Below, one piece after another: positions 29,658 to 39,084 of a stretch of DNA of 64,000 bases. Position numbers and translations under genes: made by a program. Positions within the stretch are counted from its first letter, which is position 1; every line of letters begins with the position of its first letter. This DNA comes from Eutreptiella sp. 'Long Island Sound 2002' (taxonomy: Eukaryota > Euglenozoa > Euglenophyceae > Eutreptiales > Eutreptiaceae), in NCBI GenBank assembly GCA_964036045.1, contig OZ038380.1, positions 184,776,108-184,840,107 on the forward strand. The letters run 5' to 3'. Below the pieces are notes generated by a model. It did no database searches and was not told where the DNA came from. It saw only the letters and a program-made list of their open reading frames with translations.

Positions 29658-29996
29658 TCATTTTTCACCATGTTCCGAACAATGCTGAAAAATGGTTTTT
29701 AATGTGTTTTTACACAACCCAGCTGGATCAGACGCTGAATTGTCATAAGTGAAAAATAGGTCATTCACTTCGTCCCCGACACCACCTGTACAGACAATGG
29801 GAGGGGGGCACGCGTGCACAACACAGCTGGAACACCCGAAGCTGACACACGGCAGTAATTCACTTGCTGAAGTAATGTGAGAAGTGCCTACAACCACGTA
29901 GGCACTCCTGGTGCGTGCAATAGAGTGACATAATACCAGACGGTACAACAGATGACCACTGGAGGTAGTACTGGTACAATAGAACACGCCAGACAT
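29658..29996 (-). CDS. Hypothetical 112-codon frame
   Basis: ATG-initiated minus-strand frame rich in Ser, Cys and Val. It lies downstream of the Lys-rich ORF at 30184-30462 and could be unrelated read-out of its 3' flank. No domain is visible. Confidence 0.2.
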   Translation of the reverse strand: MSGVFYCTSTTSSGHLLYRLVLCHSIARTRSAYVVVGTSHITSASELLPCVSFGCSSCVVHACPPPIVCTGGVGDEVNDLFFTYDNSASDPAGLCKNTLKTIFQHCSEHGEK

Positions 29997-30052
29997 ATTA
30001 TTCGATCAAACAGCGTGTGAAATAACGGGTTTGCAAAAACAAAAAAAAACAC

Positions 30053-30072
30053 GCTGCAGCGCGTTCTTTCAC
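30053..30072 (-). repeat. 20-bp motif shared with 48104-48123
   Basis: GCTGCAGCGCGTTCTTTCAC here and GCTGCAGCGCGTTCTTTTAC at 48104-48123 differ by one base. A diverged form, ACTGTAGCGCGTTCCGAACAC, lies at about 41871. The core is close to a palindrome (AACACGCTGCAGCGCGTT). All lie next to minus-strand coding remnants. Confidence 0.5.
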
Positions 30073-30183
30073 AAAAATGCAATTATAGACACCCCTCAGA
30101 GAGGGTTTAAAACAGTCACAGACATAGACCAGCTAAAACTGGCTGTAAAATAAAAACAGTCACTATTGCTTACTAACGGCAGA

Positions 30184-30462
30184 CTACTTTTTCTTTGGTG
30201 CTGCTGGCTTGGCCCCTTTTGCCCTCTCCACACGATTCTGAAATGTGGTGGTTGGTGTGTTGTCCTTCTTTTTATTTGTTTTATTCTTCGTTACCCTAAC
30301 CTCCTCAACTTCATCCGAGCTGCTGCCAGGGTCCTGTGGCCTCAACCGCTTCTTCAGGTCCTTCTTGCTGCTGCCTGGTGTGGCAGGAGTCTGCGCAAGC
30401 TGGTCAGCCTCAGAGTCCAGGCCGCAATCCTCATTGGCTTCCTCCTCCTCTCCCGGCTTCAT
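30184..30462 (-). pseudogene. C-terminal part of a minus-strand gene split by element 2
   Basis: A 92-codon frame with an acidic first half (EEEEANED) and a Lys-rich end (APKKK then stop), typical of a disordered nuclear or nucleolar tail. Its frame continues upstream to the insertion site of element 2 at 30491. On the other side of the element (41267) the same phase continues into the frame at 41270-41761, with one TGA right at the junction. I infer one ancestral locus, function unknown. Confidence 0.4.
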
Positions 30463-30491
30463 TACTGCTACAGGTATACAGTGACCCAGTC

Positions 30492-31023
30492 TGTAAGTGC
30501 GGCTAGCCCCATCTGCTCAGATTTTCAGACATTCTGTCCAGATTGGCTACATTTTGGTCATTTTCTTTGCTTCGGCGGAATCGCCGCCGCGCAGCTCAGT
30601 CTCAGGATGAGACCTATATATTTCTGATATGCCGGATCTGATTCCGCGGTCCATTCCCCGTAAATCTGCCGCGTTCCGATCATTTAGCTGGAATTGCCAT
30701 TTGCCGCTGACGCGCGCTCGCGGGCCAGATCGGCCAAACATTTTTCATAATTTGATTTATATAAATCTTTTCAGACAGTTTTGGACACTCAGATGTATTT
30801 AGAATAATCCGCATCAATTTTCTTCATAGACTGGGATTTTCTGCCGGATAACACTCAACATGGATCTTGCTTCTGTTGTTGCTGCTCTCGCCTCCGTTGG
30901 TGTTCGAGTCTCCGGTTCTACCCCCAATAACAACGTTCAGGTCGACTCCTCGCGTGCCTGCCCCACTGGTCTTGCCGGCCCCGAGCCCTCGTTCACCATC
31001 AACGACCCAGGGCAGCACTTTCA
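30492..31023 (+). repeat. 5' LTR of element 2
   Basis: 532 bp, TG...CA. A TATATAAA box at 30758-30765 is followed about 95 bp later by the Gag ATG (30860), so transcription should begin inside the LTR, shortly before the start codon. The last 164 bp therefore code for the first 54 Gag residues. Confidence 0.95.
30758..30765 (+). promoter_or_regulatory. TATA box of element 2 LTR
   Basis: TATATAAA in an AT-rich stretch of the LTR, repeated in the 3' LTR at 41001-41008. Its distance to the Gag ATG leaves room for a leader of roughly 60-70 nt. Confidence 0.6.
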
Positions 31024-33973
31024 TGGTAGCAGAGGCTACCTGAATGTTGTTCCTTTGGTGTCCCAACCACAGTTAGCTCCCCAGTACGGCCCCGTAGACT
31101 CCGCCGCTCCTGGAGACGTAACAATTACGCTGCCGTGGTGCTGTGCGAACGAGGCCTTGAGAGGAATGCCTTGCGCAAGCCCAAGCTGCCCAAGAAGGGC
31201 ACAAATCAGCAGCTGGGGAGGCCCAGATTACCATCAAGATCCCAGTCGAAATTGGCCATCAAGCAGCTGGAATCTGCCAGCCTACGCCGATGGCAACGCT
31301 CCGGTGGAGCTTACGGACCTGGCAGGTACAAATACTCCTTACCAATGTCCACATTTTGAGACCATCGACGCGGACATTGACGACATTGAGATGGGTGGTC
31401 CAGGTGAGGTACCTACCTATAATCGACCAGCCTCTTGGGCACAATGGGACAACCATTTGTCTTCAGAAGTGACCCGTAACCTTGAGGCGCTTGAGGCCCT
31501 TTGTCTATTAGCCACGTCTAAGCTGATAGGACAAGAAAGAATCGCCTCTGATTTTTTAATGGAATATTTTTTCCTTCTTCAGGAAGAAATTAATACCAGG
31601 ATGTGGTGGCGTTCTCAAGAAGATGACTCTTTTGCCAATTTTTTGCAGATCTGGGAGGCAAGTCCCTTCCCGAAGGAGAAGACCAAGGCACCTGTTGCCG
31701 GGCCCTCCGCCCCTCATCCCCCTGTTTCCATCCGCGACGATCTAGCCGCCGCGGTTGAGGAAGGAATTTTAGAGGCAGCCAGGCAGGCAAGCCTGGAAAT
31801 TAGGGCTGAAGGAGCTCCCCAAGTGGACTCCTGGCTGCGAACCACTGAGATTAGCGGTCCGACAGCCTGCTCAGGCCCTTCAGGACACGGTATGTACTGT
31901 CCTGCCGACTGCTCTTGCAGATTCCAGCGAGACTCTGAGCTCCAATTGCTCAAAGATCAAATGCAACTCATCATTCAAACGCTGGGAATTAAAGACCTTT
32001 TCAAGACACACATGAGGTCTGAGGGCGCATCATCGGTGGAACAAACAACAGAACCGTCGGAGGAGGCGACAGAAATTTTTTCGATTGCTCCTTCGGTGGA
32101 CTCCAAGACCACCGATGCAAGGATCAGCAGGACCAAGCTAAAGGAAAGGGTTACAATCTCTCGATCTCAGAGTAGGACGGCAAAGGCTAGGACTGAGGCT
32201 CAGAATGCCAAGCGAACTGCCTCCCGTACTGCCCCTCCTGCTGCTGATTCCAATGCATTAGCCCAGCTGTTGCTCGCCCAGACCCTCGCCGGAGCTGGTG
32301 TGGCGAATGATGCCGCCAAGGTGTCTGCCATTACGGCCGATGTTGGGCTGGATTCACTTCTTAATCCTACTTCATTGCGACTTCGTCAGGTTGCCAAGCA
32401 ACCGAAGTATAATGGGAACCCCAGACGTTGGCCTCAGTTCCAACGGGAATTTAAACTGTGGGTTAAGACTCAAAAACTCCAAGATGATCAGTTCCTGATG
32501 GCCCTCTTGGACTGCCCTGAGGGAGCGCCGGCCAACACTTGGCTCAGGACCTGGAGTGATCGTGAGGATTCAAGTTACCCCCTTACCTTTGATGAGGTGT
32601 GGGAACAGTTGGAGGTACGTGGATCCCGGCTGCCAGAGGACCATTACCACCAGATGCTGAAGAATTTTCCTTCATTCTCGCGATTAATCTTGCACGAAGT
32701 GCAAGACAAGAGACAGCTCTTCTGGAACTTAGTGGAAGAATCTGAACATTCAGGCGAAAAATTTTCCAGTGCCGAGCTGAAAAATTTGATTTTTGACAAG
32801 ATCCCCTCCGAAACTGCCGCCACCCTTCGGAATAAACAATCCGAAGAAAAGGTCAAGACCTGGTGGGCGGAGGTCGAAGGCTTTGATGCCTCGGCCAACA
32901 GGTTTACGGTCAGGGAGGCACTTCAAGAGTGCTCCCCCACGTCGTTTTCCAAGGTGAAATTCACTGAAAACACGTGGAAAATCAAATTTAATGAACACGA
33001 GGATCGGGACTTGTTTGTCCAAGTCCTCAACAAGGGAGTAAGCTTCCATGGCCATCGCCTGAAGGCCAGGAACTGGGTGTTTTCGTTCACCCCGAAGGAA
33101 TTGTGGGAAGAGGTTGAGCGGCTCGCTGACGCCGCCAATCAAAATTTCCATGAGGGTCTTGGGGGAAACAAGAATACCCAGCAAAACACCCAAAATGGGG
33201 CCCAAAAGGGCAACAAAAGGGTGAATGACACCCGGAATGTCCAGGATCACTGTAGCATCTGCCTGCTTCTAGGTTCTACGAACCGAGCTAAGTCGCATTC
33301 TACTGGTAATCACCGATGGTCTCCTTACGATCACAAGGTGATCGGTGAAAATATCAGTAATCCGCAGAATTCAGACAGGAATGACAGACAGGTGCATGGT
33401 GGAAAGGGGGGCAAAGGGAATCCGACCCCCTCCGGTGGAAACAAAAATACTGGAGGCCCTGGCGGGTCCCAAGGCACAGGAAATCGGACTCCATCCGGCT
33501 CCGGTGGGCAGCCGAACGGCCAGAAAAATCCCAATGGCAACGCCGGAGGCGGAAATCGAAATCCAGGCCAAACCCCTCAATCCGGTACAAACAAAGGAAA
33601 TGCTCCAGGATCACAGGGTAAAGGTAAGGGAAATCCTTCTGGGACCCCTTTCTCTGGTAAGGGCAGAGGACGTGGCGACGGTGGAGGTCCATCATCCGGC
33701 GGCCGTGGCCGTGGACGTGGAAAGGGCAACCATCGTGTGGATCAGGTCTCAGGTGCAGATCAGGTGTCCGATGCGGATCGAGATTATGTCGAAAATGCCC
33801 TGAATCCAGCAGATGATCCGTTCCAAGATGAGTGGATCGACGAGCAGGCTGTGTTCACAATGTTAACGCAGCCACTGGAGGTCAGAACGCCTAGGGGAGC
33901 CACGAAAATCGCCCCTCCCCAGGCGATTTCAGGCATGATCCCCAGATTCCTGATCGACCATTACTTGATGTAG
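30860..33973 (+). CDS. gag: Gag polyprotein of element 2
   Basis: 1037 codons starting at an ATG within the 5' LTR. Residues 1-54 are LTR-encoded; residues 55-58 (HGSR) are read from the primer-binding site. Next come a Cys-containing leader (residues 85-115 region), an acidic helical segment, a C-P-C-C cluster (YCPADCSCRF), a basic linker, and a capsid-like core from about residue 500 (LRQVAKQPKYNGNPRRWPQF; GSRLPEDHYHQML). At C798 begins C-X2-C-X11-H-X4-H (CSICLLLGSTNRAKSHSTGNH), conserved in element 1 but unlike the retroviral CCHC knuckle. A Gly/Asn/Pro-rich RGG-like tail (GRGRGDGGG) follows. Gag should package the RNA in cytoplasmic particles. Confidence 0.92.
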   Translation: MDLASVVAALASVGVRVSGSTPNNNVQVDSSRACPTGLAGPEPSFTINDPGQHFHGSRGYLNVVPLVSQPQLAPQYGPVDSAAPGDVTITLPWCCANEALRGMPCASPSCPRRAQISSWGGPDYHQDPSRNWPSSSWNLPAYADGNAPVELTDLAGTNTPYQCPHFETIDADIDDIEMGGPGEVPTYNRPASWAQWDNHLSSEVTRNLEALEALCLLATSKLIGQERIASDFLMEYFFLLQEEINTRMWWRSQEDDSFANFLQIWEASPFPKEKTKAPVAGPSAPHPPVSIRDDLAAAVEEGILEAARQASLEIRAEGAPQVDSWLRTTEISGPTACSGPSGHGMYCPADCSCRFQRDSELQLLKDQMQLIIQTLGIKDLFKTHMRSEGASSVEQTTEPSEEATEIFSIAPSVDSKTTDARISRTKLKERVTISRSQSRTAKARTEAQNAKRTASRTAPPAADSNALAQLLLAQTLAGAGVANDAAKVSAITADVGLDSLLNPTSLRLRQVAKQPKYNGNPRRWPQFQREFKLWVKTQKLQDDQFLMALLDCPEGAPANTWLRTWSDREDSSYPLTFDEVWEQLEVRGSRLPEDHYHQMLKNFPSFSRLILHEVQDKRQLFWNLVEESEHSGEKFSSAELKNLIFDKIPSETAATLRNKQSEEKVKTWWAEVEGFDASANRFTVREALQECSPTSFSKVKFTENTWKIKFNEHEDRDLFVQVLNKGVSFHGHRLKARNWVFSFTPKELWEEVERLADAANQNFHEGLGGNKNTQQNTQNGAQKGNKRVNDTRNVQDHCSICLLLGSTNRAKSHSTGNHRWSPYDHKVIGENISNPQNSDRNDRQVHGGKGGKGNPTPSGGNKNTGGPGGSQGTGNRTPSGSGGQPNGQKNPNGNAGGGNRNPGQTPQSGTNKGNAPGSQGKGKGNPSGTPFSGKGRGRGDGGGPSSGGRGRGRGKGNHRVDQVSGADQVSDADRDYVENALNPADDPFQDEWIDEQAVFTMLTQPLEVRTPRGATKIAPPQAISGMIPRFLIDHYLM
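31024..31035 (+). other. Primer-binding site of element 2 (initiator tRNA-Met)
   Basis: TGGTAGCAGAGG directly abuts the LTR end CTTTCA and is exactly complementary to the last 12 nt (CCUCUGCUACCA) of vertebrate-type initiator tRNA-Met. It lies within the gag frame and encodes most of HGSR. Confidence 0.93.
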
Positions 33974-34023
33974 GGTCACTTGTCTCCTCTCCCCTGGATC
34001 CGGCAGCGGATCCTTCTGTTGTA
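33895..34023 (+). other. Gag/pol junction with -1 frame overlap
   Basis: The pol frame is open from 33895 (just after a TAG) and gag ends at 33973, so the two overlap by 79 nt in the -1 relation. Pol has no ATG here; the first potential start, GTG at 34024, is not a normal eukaryotic initiator. This supports expression as a Gag-Pol fusion by -1 frameshifting. I see no canonical X-XXY-YYZ heptamer in gag phase, only ACG-AAA-ATC and CCT-CCC-CAG slips. Confidence 0.6.
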
Positions 34024-37000
34024 GTGGACGAGGTTGGTGTACAGTCCAAGCACAGGGCCCGTCAGTTTGTCACAAAGCTGTGGGTCTCTGATTGCAAGGG
34101 AAATTTCCACCTCGCCACTTGTTTGTGTGACAATGGATCAGAGGTAAATCTCCAATCCAATTCTTTCTTACCCGACGACTGCGTGTTTGAATCGCCTCAT
34201 CCTGTTACCCTCGAGGGAGTTTCTGGACATTCTCTCGCAGGTGGGCAACGCGGCTGTTATATATCAACTCATTTGGTCGCTCAAGACCTTTGGGAAGAGC
34301 AAAATGTGGAAGAAGTTGTCCTTAAGGATGACTACTTCTATCGTGCCGACATAAAGTATGACCTTTACTTGGGCCATCCTTGGCTTCGCAAGAACAGGGT
34401 GGCGCCCGTAGGTCATCGGCGTTGTTTTTTGCTGGAGTCAGGTCCCTTGGAGCGTCCTGAATTTCGTTTTTTGCAGGCAGGGTTTAAAAGTGGAGAAGAA
34501 TTTTTGAAGCAAAAAGTTACATCAAAATTTGGCGAAGATGTCACCATTGCAGAGGTGAATGGGAGTGCCGATTACTCCCGAGAGTTAGAATGTCTTCGTA
34601 GGGACTCCCAGCCACGACGCCCTTCGCGCTGGCACTCTTCATCCTACAGAGTTGTCGACAAATGGCGCGATGCAATTTGTGAATATTTTCATGAACATCA
34701 TTCCTTTTGGCCACAGTATGATGCCTTTGCTAACCGTGAGAACAAGCGCTTTGACAAGCATTTTCGCGACGCTTGGACCCATAAATGGGACAAGAAGTTA
34801 TGGATTAATCCTCCGTTTCACTTAATCCAGCAGGTCATCCACAAAATCAAGCAAGATAAAACCCAGGCAATTTTAGTTGTGCCCTTGTGGGACGACAAGC
34901 CTTGGCTTCAGGAATTACAAGACATTTGTGTAGATTACATCGAACTTCCCAGGAAGATTAAGCTGTATGCCAGGGACGACACAGGTCCCCTGCCACAGCG
35001 GTCCTGGAATTCGCTTGCATTCCTGGTGGATGGAAAGCTTTCTGACTCTAATTCTGCTGATTCTGGTACTGATTCCTGTGTTGGGTCTGAATCTGAGGTT
35101 GAGCGTGGTACTGATGATGAATCTATTTTTTCTGATTTTTGTTCGTCAGATACCCAAGGTGATCCAACGTCAAATGGATCCGCCTCGTCTCCCTCTTCCC
35201 CAATACGATCGACATGGAAAAGAATCTTCAGTGCACAGGCGAAGAAAAATTTTAAATCGCGCCGCAAATTCAGAGTTTTTTATGAAAAACCCCCTGTGGA
35301 AGCTTTCATAGATCCTTTCGAGGAGCTGGATCACGAAGATAATCTCTGGAATGTCGACACTCGACCCACCTATCTTCAAGAGGCAGTTGATACGGACCTC
35401 TTTAGGGACATCCGTAAGAAGATTCTTCCTGCCAAGGCCGAAGAAGTCGCCAAAGTGTTTTCGACAGTAATTCCTGGCGATCAGGTGGACACTGAATTGT
35501 GTTCCAAGGCAAGAGAAAAGATTTTTGAGGAACGGAAGGACACAACCCTTTCGGGGAAGTTGATCAAAGACCCCCCTGTCCGTGGGCAGTTCCGTGAAGC
35601 CTTCATCGAGCTTCGTGAAGGTTACAAGGCGAAAAAACAGCGCCCTTATGAAAATCATGGACACAAACATGAGATACTCAGAAAAATCATCGAGAGAAAT
35701 CTCAGGGAATTTGGTTGGCTTGAGGGTTGTATGACCAGCGAATGGTGCTGTGCACCCTTCACAGTCCCGAAGCCACCGCCTGCAGACCAGAACACTATTG
35801 ATGGTTGGCGAATGGTGGTTGATTTTCGCAATCTCAACGCCGAAACCAAGGCGGATTCGCACCCCCTGCCCCTCATTGAGGAGGAAATCGCCAAGAGGGC
35901 GAGAGGTCGTTTGTTTTCTGTGCTGGATCTCCGTCACGGCTTTCACCAAATGCCGTTGAGGAAGGACAGCCGACCCCTCACCTGTATGTGCACGCCATGT
36001 GGCCCAGTCCAGTGGACAGTCATGCCCATGGGCCTGAAGAATGCCCCTTCGTTTTTTCAAAGAATGATGGAAGATGTGCTTTTTTCAGCTCATCCTGAGC
36101 TTCGTGCCTTCGTGAGCGTGTACATAGATGACATAATCATCGCGACGGAAGGGGAGGGACTGACCGAAGCCGAGCTGGTGGCCCTACATGAAAAGCAGCT
36201 GAACCAAGTTTTGGACATTCTTGATGCCAATCAGCTAATTTGTGGGCCAAAGAAGGGAAATTTTTTTTTAAAATCAGTCGAATTTTGTGGTTCTCTCCTT
36301 GAGAATGGCACCCGACGACCCAGTCCAGGGAAGCTCGTCGCTATTCAGAAGTGGAAGCGCCCTGAGACGATCACGGAGTTGAGAGGATTCCTGGGTTGTT
36401 GCAATTTTTACCACACTTTTGTGCCGAATTATGCCAAATTTGCTGCCCCCCTCACTGAATTATTGAAGGTAGGGAGAGATGCGGGCAAGGCAGGTTCAAA
36501 GGTTCGTGTCAAGTGGACTGACGAGTGCGAGGAGGCCTTCCATCACTTGAAGGCGGCCCTCTGTGAAGTCGCCACGTTGCATGTGCCCCAATTCGACCGA
36601 CCCTTCTACATTAGAACCGACGCTTCTAGGTACGCGATCGGAGCTGTCCTTGAACAGGTTGATGAAGCCACCGGCGATCATTACCCTCTAGCATTTTGGT
36701 CTCGGAAGCTAGCCCCACGCCAAATGCAATGGTCACCGCGTGAGCAAGAAACCTACGCCATAATCTGTGCTTTAAAAAAGTACCAATCGTGGGTTGGCAC
36801 CAATCGAGTCGAGGTCCTGACGGATCATCGATCTCTGGAGTATTGGGCCACCGAACACATTGATACTGTCGCGAGCCCAGCTGGTCGACGGGCCAGATGG
36901 CACGAATTTCTCAGTCTGTTTGACCTCCATGTGTCGTATTTGCCTGGAAAACACAACAAGGTAGCGGATGCTCTGAGCCGATGGGCTTACCCCGCCTCAG

Positions 37001-39084
37001 AGGGGCTGCAAAGTACCAACATCCATGGTACGGAGCAGGACCGCCATGTAATAATCGAATGGGATCAAGAAGAAAAGAAACTCATTCGACGTGCATGCAT
37101 GCAATGCGCTGTTAAACAGCACGCATTACCGTGCCATGACATCACGGCCATCTCAGATCCGGCGCATGCTCATGAGATCTGCACCAAAACACTGAAAGTC
37201 GTGGAGAAAGTCACCGATCCCTCCTCAGGGAGTGTGAAACGGTTTGACTATACCCGACGAGTGAGTCGATTTCGGTTGATCCAGGGCATTAAGCGTCGAG
37301 ATCCGGCCAAAACTCCACCCCTGCCGAAAGATTCCCTGATCATCCGTGACTGGACGTCCGATTATCTGCAGGATCCCATGTTTAAAGAGGTCTTTGGAAA
37401 TCTCAAATCCAAAGATGCTCACAAGGATGGGATTTTTTCTGAGTACTCGTTGGATGGGGGGAAGCTGTGGATGGAGGGCAAATTGTGCGTACCAGACGCC
37501 CTGGCCCCCCGAGTGTTAAACTGGTGGCATAAATGGGAGTCCCCCCACGCACATGGCCGTCGACTGTGGTCGATGATTAAACATAGGTTGTTTGGCTCAC
37601 GGCTATATACTCATTGCATGAAAGTAGCCGCCGGATGTGCCCAATGTGCTGTCTCGACGCCCCCCAGCGCGAAGAAGCACGGCCATCTGAGGCCTCATCC
37701 TATTCCGGAGCGCCTCTTTAACAGAGTCACCAGTGATTTCTTCTATCTCGGTGAACTCGATGACGAAGAGTGCCATTGGACTAATAAAAAAGTCAATGGT
37801 GTGCTCCTCATTCAGTGCCGTCATTCCGGCTACATTCAAGTGTTGCCTTGCAACATTGAGTCGATGACTGGCAAGGCTGCCGCCAAATGGTGCGCGCAGA
37901 CCTGGATGGGAGGTTGGGACGTCCCATCCGAGGTGGTGACGGATTCAGGCAAAGAGTACACCTCCGAATGGTGGAGAGAATTATGTGCTCGCCTTGGAAT
38001 CCACCACCTCCGATGTGAAATCCACTCGCATCGAGCGCTGCCTGGCGAAAGAGCCGGCCGCTCAATTATTAATATGCTTCGTAAGGAGCTCGCGAGTGAA
38101 AAGGATTTCCATTGGATGGAAGTTCTCTTCGCATTGCTTCGCCGTTACCACAACACGCCTTTGTATCATGGCCTTTCTCCAAATGAAATTGTCTTTGGAC
38201 GAAAGAAGTGTTGGTGGAACATGCCGTTGAATAATCCTCGCCCCTGTAAGGATGCTTCGTTGTTTTTGGACGACGTCCAACGAGCAGATAAAACTGTCTC
38301 GAAATTAATCGAGAAGCATCAAGCTGACTGGCTTTGGGTTCAGAATCAAGGCCGAAAAAACCCCCACAATTTTGAAGTCGATGATCGAGTTTGGCTTCGA
38401 AAATCCGAAACCACCCTGGACGGAGATGACAAGCTTCTTCCCTTGTGGGAGGGGCCATTCGCTGTTACAGCGCGTCTTGGTGAGAACTGGTGGAGGATTC
38501 GTGTGGATGTCAGCAGGGAAATTGACGTTTCGGGCGATCGCCTCAAGAGGGAGGTCCCCTCCCCCAAGGATCGGGTTGAACCCCTTTTTTGGACTGCGAA
38601 ACATTTGTCTGATCGGGTCATCGAAGGGGGGAAGTACGAACTCAAGAGGATTGTTGAAGCAAGACGTGACGCCAAGGGCGAATGGGAATTTCTGTGTGAG
38701 TGGAGGGGCTTTGATTCCAGTCACAACAACTGGGAACCAGCCCAATCTTTTGTCCATGGATACACCAAGGGGTTCATCGACTTCCTGAAGAAGCACCCCG
38801 AAATTGGAGTACTCCTGACAGACTGTCTGTCGAAACCAGACAGACAAGTGGAGAGCGACGGAAAACGACCTGTGGTGAATCGAGATCCAGCCTTTTACGG
38901 CCCTCAGCAGCCACATTCCAGGGCTGATCCGTCGATCCCCCCTCCTGCGGTCAGGCCAGCCCAGGAGCCAAATGAGGATCAAGCTTCGAGTTCGGCCGCT
39001 GATTTGCAGCGCCCAAGCCGTACGAGGGCCCGACCAGACAGGTTGGTGGTCACATGTATTCGTGCTTGGCCGAATTCGACTTGA
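34024..39084 (+). CDS. pol: Pol polyprotein of element 2 (PR-MT-RT-RH-IN-chromodomain)
   Basis: 1686 codons counted from 34024, no interruption. Aspartic protease with DNGSEVN (Asp36). Dam-methyltransferase-like domain, about residues 215-330, with YDAFANRENKRF and LWINPPF (Asn262-Phe265). Reverse transcriptase with LDLRHGFHQMPL, MGLKNAPSFFQ and catalytic YIDD (700-703). RNase H with YIRTDASRYAIGA (Asp866) and LTDHRSLEYW. Integrase with an H2C2 finger (HKWESPHAHG ... GCAQC), core Asp1238 (TSDFFYL), Asp1307 (VTDSGKEY) and Glu1342 (LPGERAG). A GPY-like module and a chromodomain at about 1537-1590 (FLCEWRGFDSSHNNWEPA) precede a Pro/Arg-rich tail. All catalytic residues are present, so it should be active. 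Confidence 0.95.
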   Translation: MDEVGVQSKHRARQFVTKLWVSDCKGNFHLATCLCDNGSEVNLQSNSFLPDDCVFESPHPVTLEGVSGHSLAGGQRGCYISTHLVAQDLWEEQNVEEVVLKDDYFYRADIKYDLYLGHPWLRKNRVAPVGHRRCFLLESGPLERPEFRFLQAGFKSGEEFLKQKVTSKFGEDVTIAEVNGSADYSRELECLRRDSQPRRPSRWHSSSYRVVDKWRDAICEYFHEHHSFWPQYDAFANRENKRFDKHFRDAWTHKWDKKLWINPPFHLIQQVIHKIKQDKTQAILVVPLWDDKPWLQELQDICVDYIELPRKIKLYARDDTGPLPQRSWNSLAFLVDGKLSDSNSADSGTDSCVGSESEVERGTDDESIFSDFCSSDTQGDPTSNGSASSPSSPIRSTWKRIFSAQAKKNFKSRRKFRVFYEKPPVEAFIDPFEELDHEDNLWNVDTRPTYLQEAVDTDLFRDIRKKILPAKAEEVAKVFSTVIPGDQVDTELCSKAREKIFEERKDTTLSGKLIKDPPVRGQFREAFIELREGYKAKKQRPYENHGHKHEILRKIIERNLREFGWLEGCMTSEWCCAPFTVPKPPPADQNTIDGWRMVVDFRNLNAETKADSHPLPLIEEEIAKRARGRLFSVLDLRHGFHQMPLRKDSRPLTCMCTPCGPVQWTVMPMGLKNAPSFFQRMMEDVLFSAHPELRAFVSVYIDDIIIATEGEGLTEAELVALHEKQLNQVLDILDANQLICGPKKGNFFLKSVEFCGSLLENGTRRPSPGKLVAIQKWKRPETITELRGFLGCCNFYHTFVPNYAKFAAPLTELLKVGRDAGKAGSKVRVKWTDECEEAFHHLKAALCEVATLHVPQFDRPFYIRTDASRYAIGAVLEQVDEATGDHYPLAFWSRKLAPRQMQWSPREQETYAIICALKKYQSWVGTNRVEVLTDHRSLEYWATEHIDTVASPAGRRARWHEFLSLFDLHVSYLPGKHNKVADALSRWAYPASEGLQSTNIHGTEQDRHVIIEWDQEEKKLIRRACMQCAVKQHALPCHDITAISDPAHAHEICTKTLKVVEKVTDPSSGSVKRFDYTRRVSRFRLIQGIKRRDPAKTPPLPKDSLIIRDWTSDYLQDPMFKEVFGNLKSKDAHKDGIFSEYSLDGGKLWMEGKLCVPDALAPRVLNWWHKWESPHAHGRRLWSMIKHRLFGSRLYTHCMKVAAGCAQCAVSTPPSAKKHGHLRPHPIPERLFNRVTSDFFYLGELDDEECHWTNKKVNGVLLIQCRHSGYIQVLPCNIESMTGKAAAKWCAQTWMGGWDVPSEVVTDSGKEYTSEWWRELCARLGIHHLRCEIHSHRALPGERAGRSIINMLRKELASEKDFHWMEVLFALLRRYHNTPLYHGLSPNEIVFGRKKCWWNMPLNNPRPCKDASLFLDDVQRADKTVSKLIEKHQADWLWVQNQGRKNPHNFEVDDRVWLRKSETTLDGDDKLLPLWEGPFAVTARLGENWWRIRVDVSREIDVSGDRLKREVPSPKDRVEPLFWTAKHLSDRVIEGGKYELKRIVEARRDAKGEWEFLCEWRGFDSSHNNWEPAQSFVHGYTKGFIDFLKKHPEIGVLLTDCLSKPDRQVESDGKRPVVNRDPAFYGPQQPHSRADPSIPPPAVRPAQEPNEDQASSSAADLQRPSRTRARPDRLVVTCIRAWPNST

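Noticed and set aside
29658-29996. Firm gene call for the 112-codon frame
   Set aside because: No motif, no conserved neighbour and low complexity; listed only at low confidence.
35170-36060. Antisense 296-codon ORF within element 2 pol
   Set aside because: It is a shadow of the pol frame, which has full domain support.
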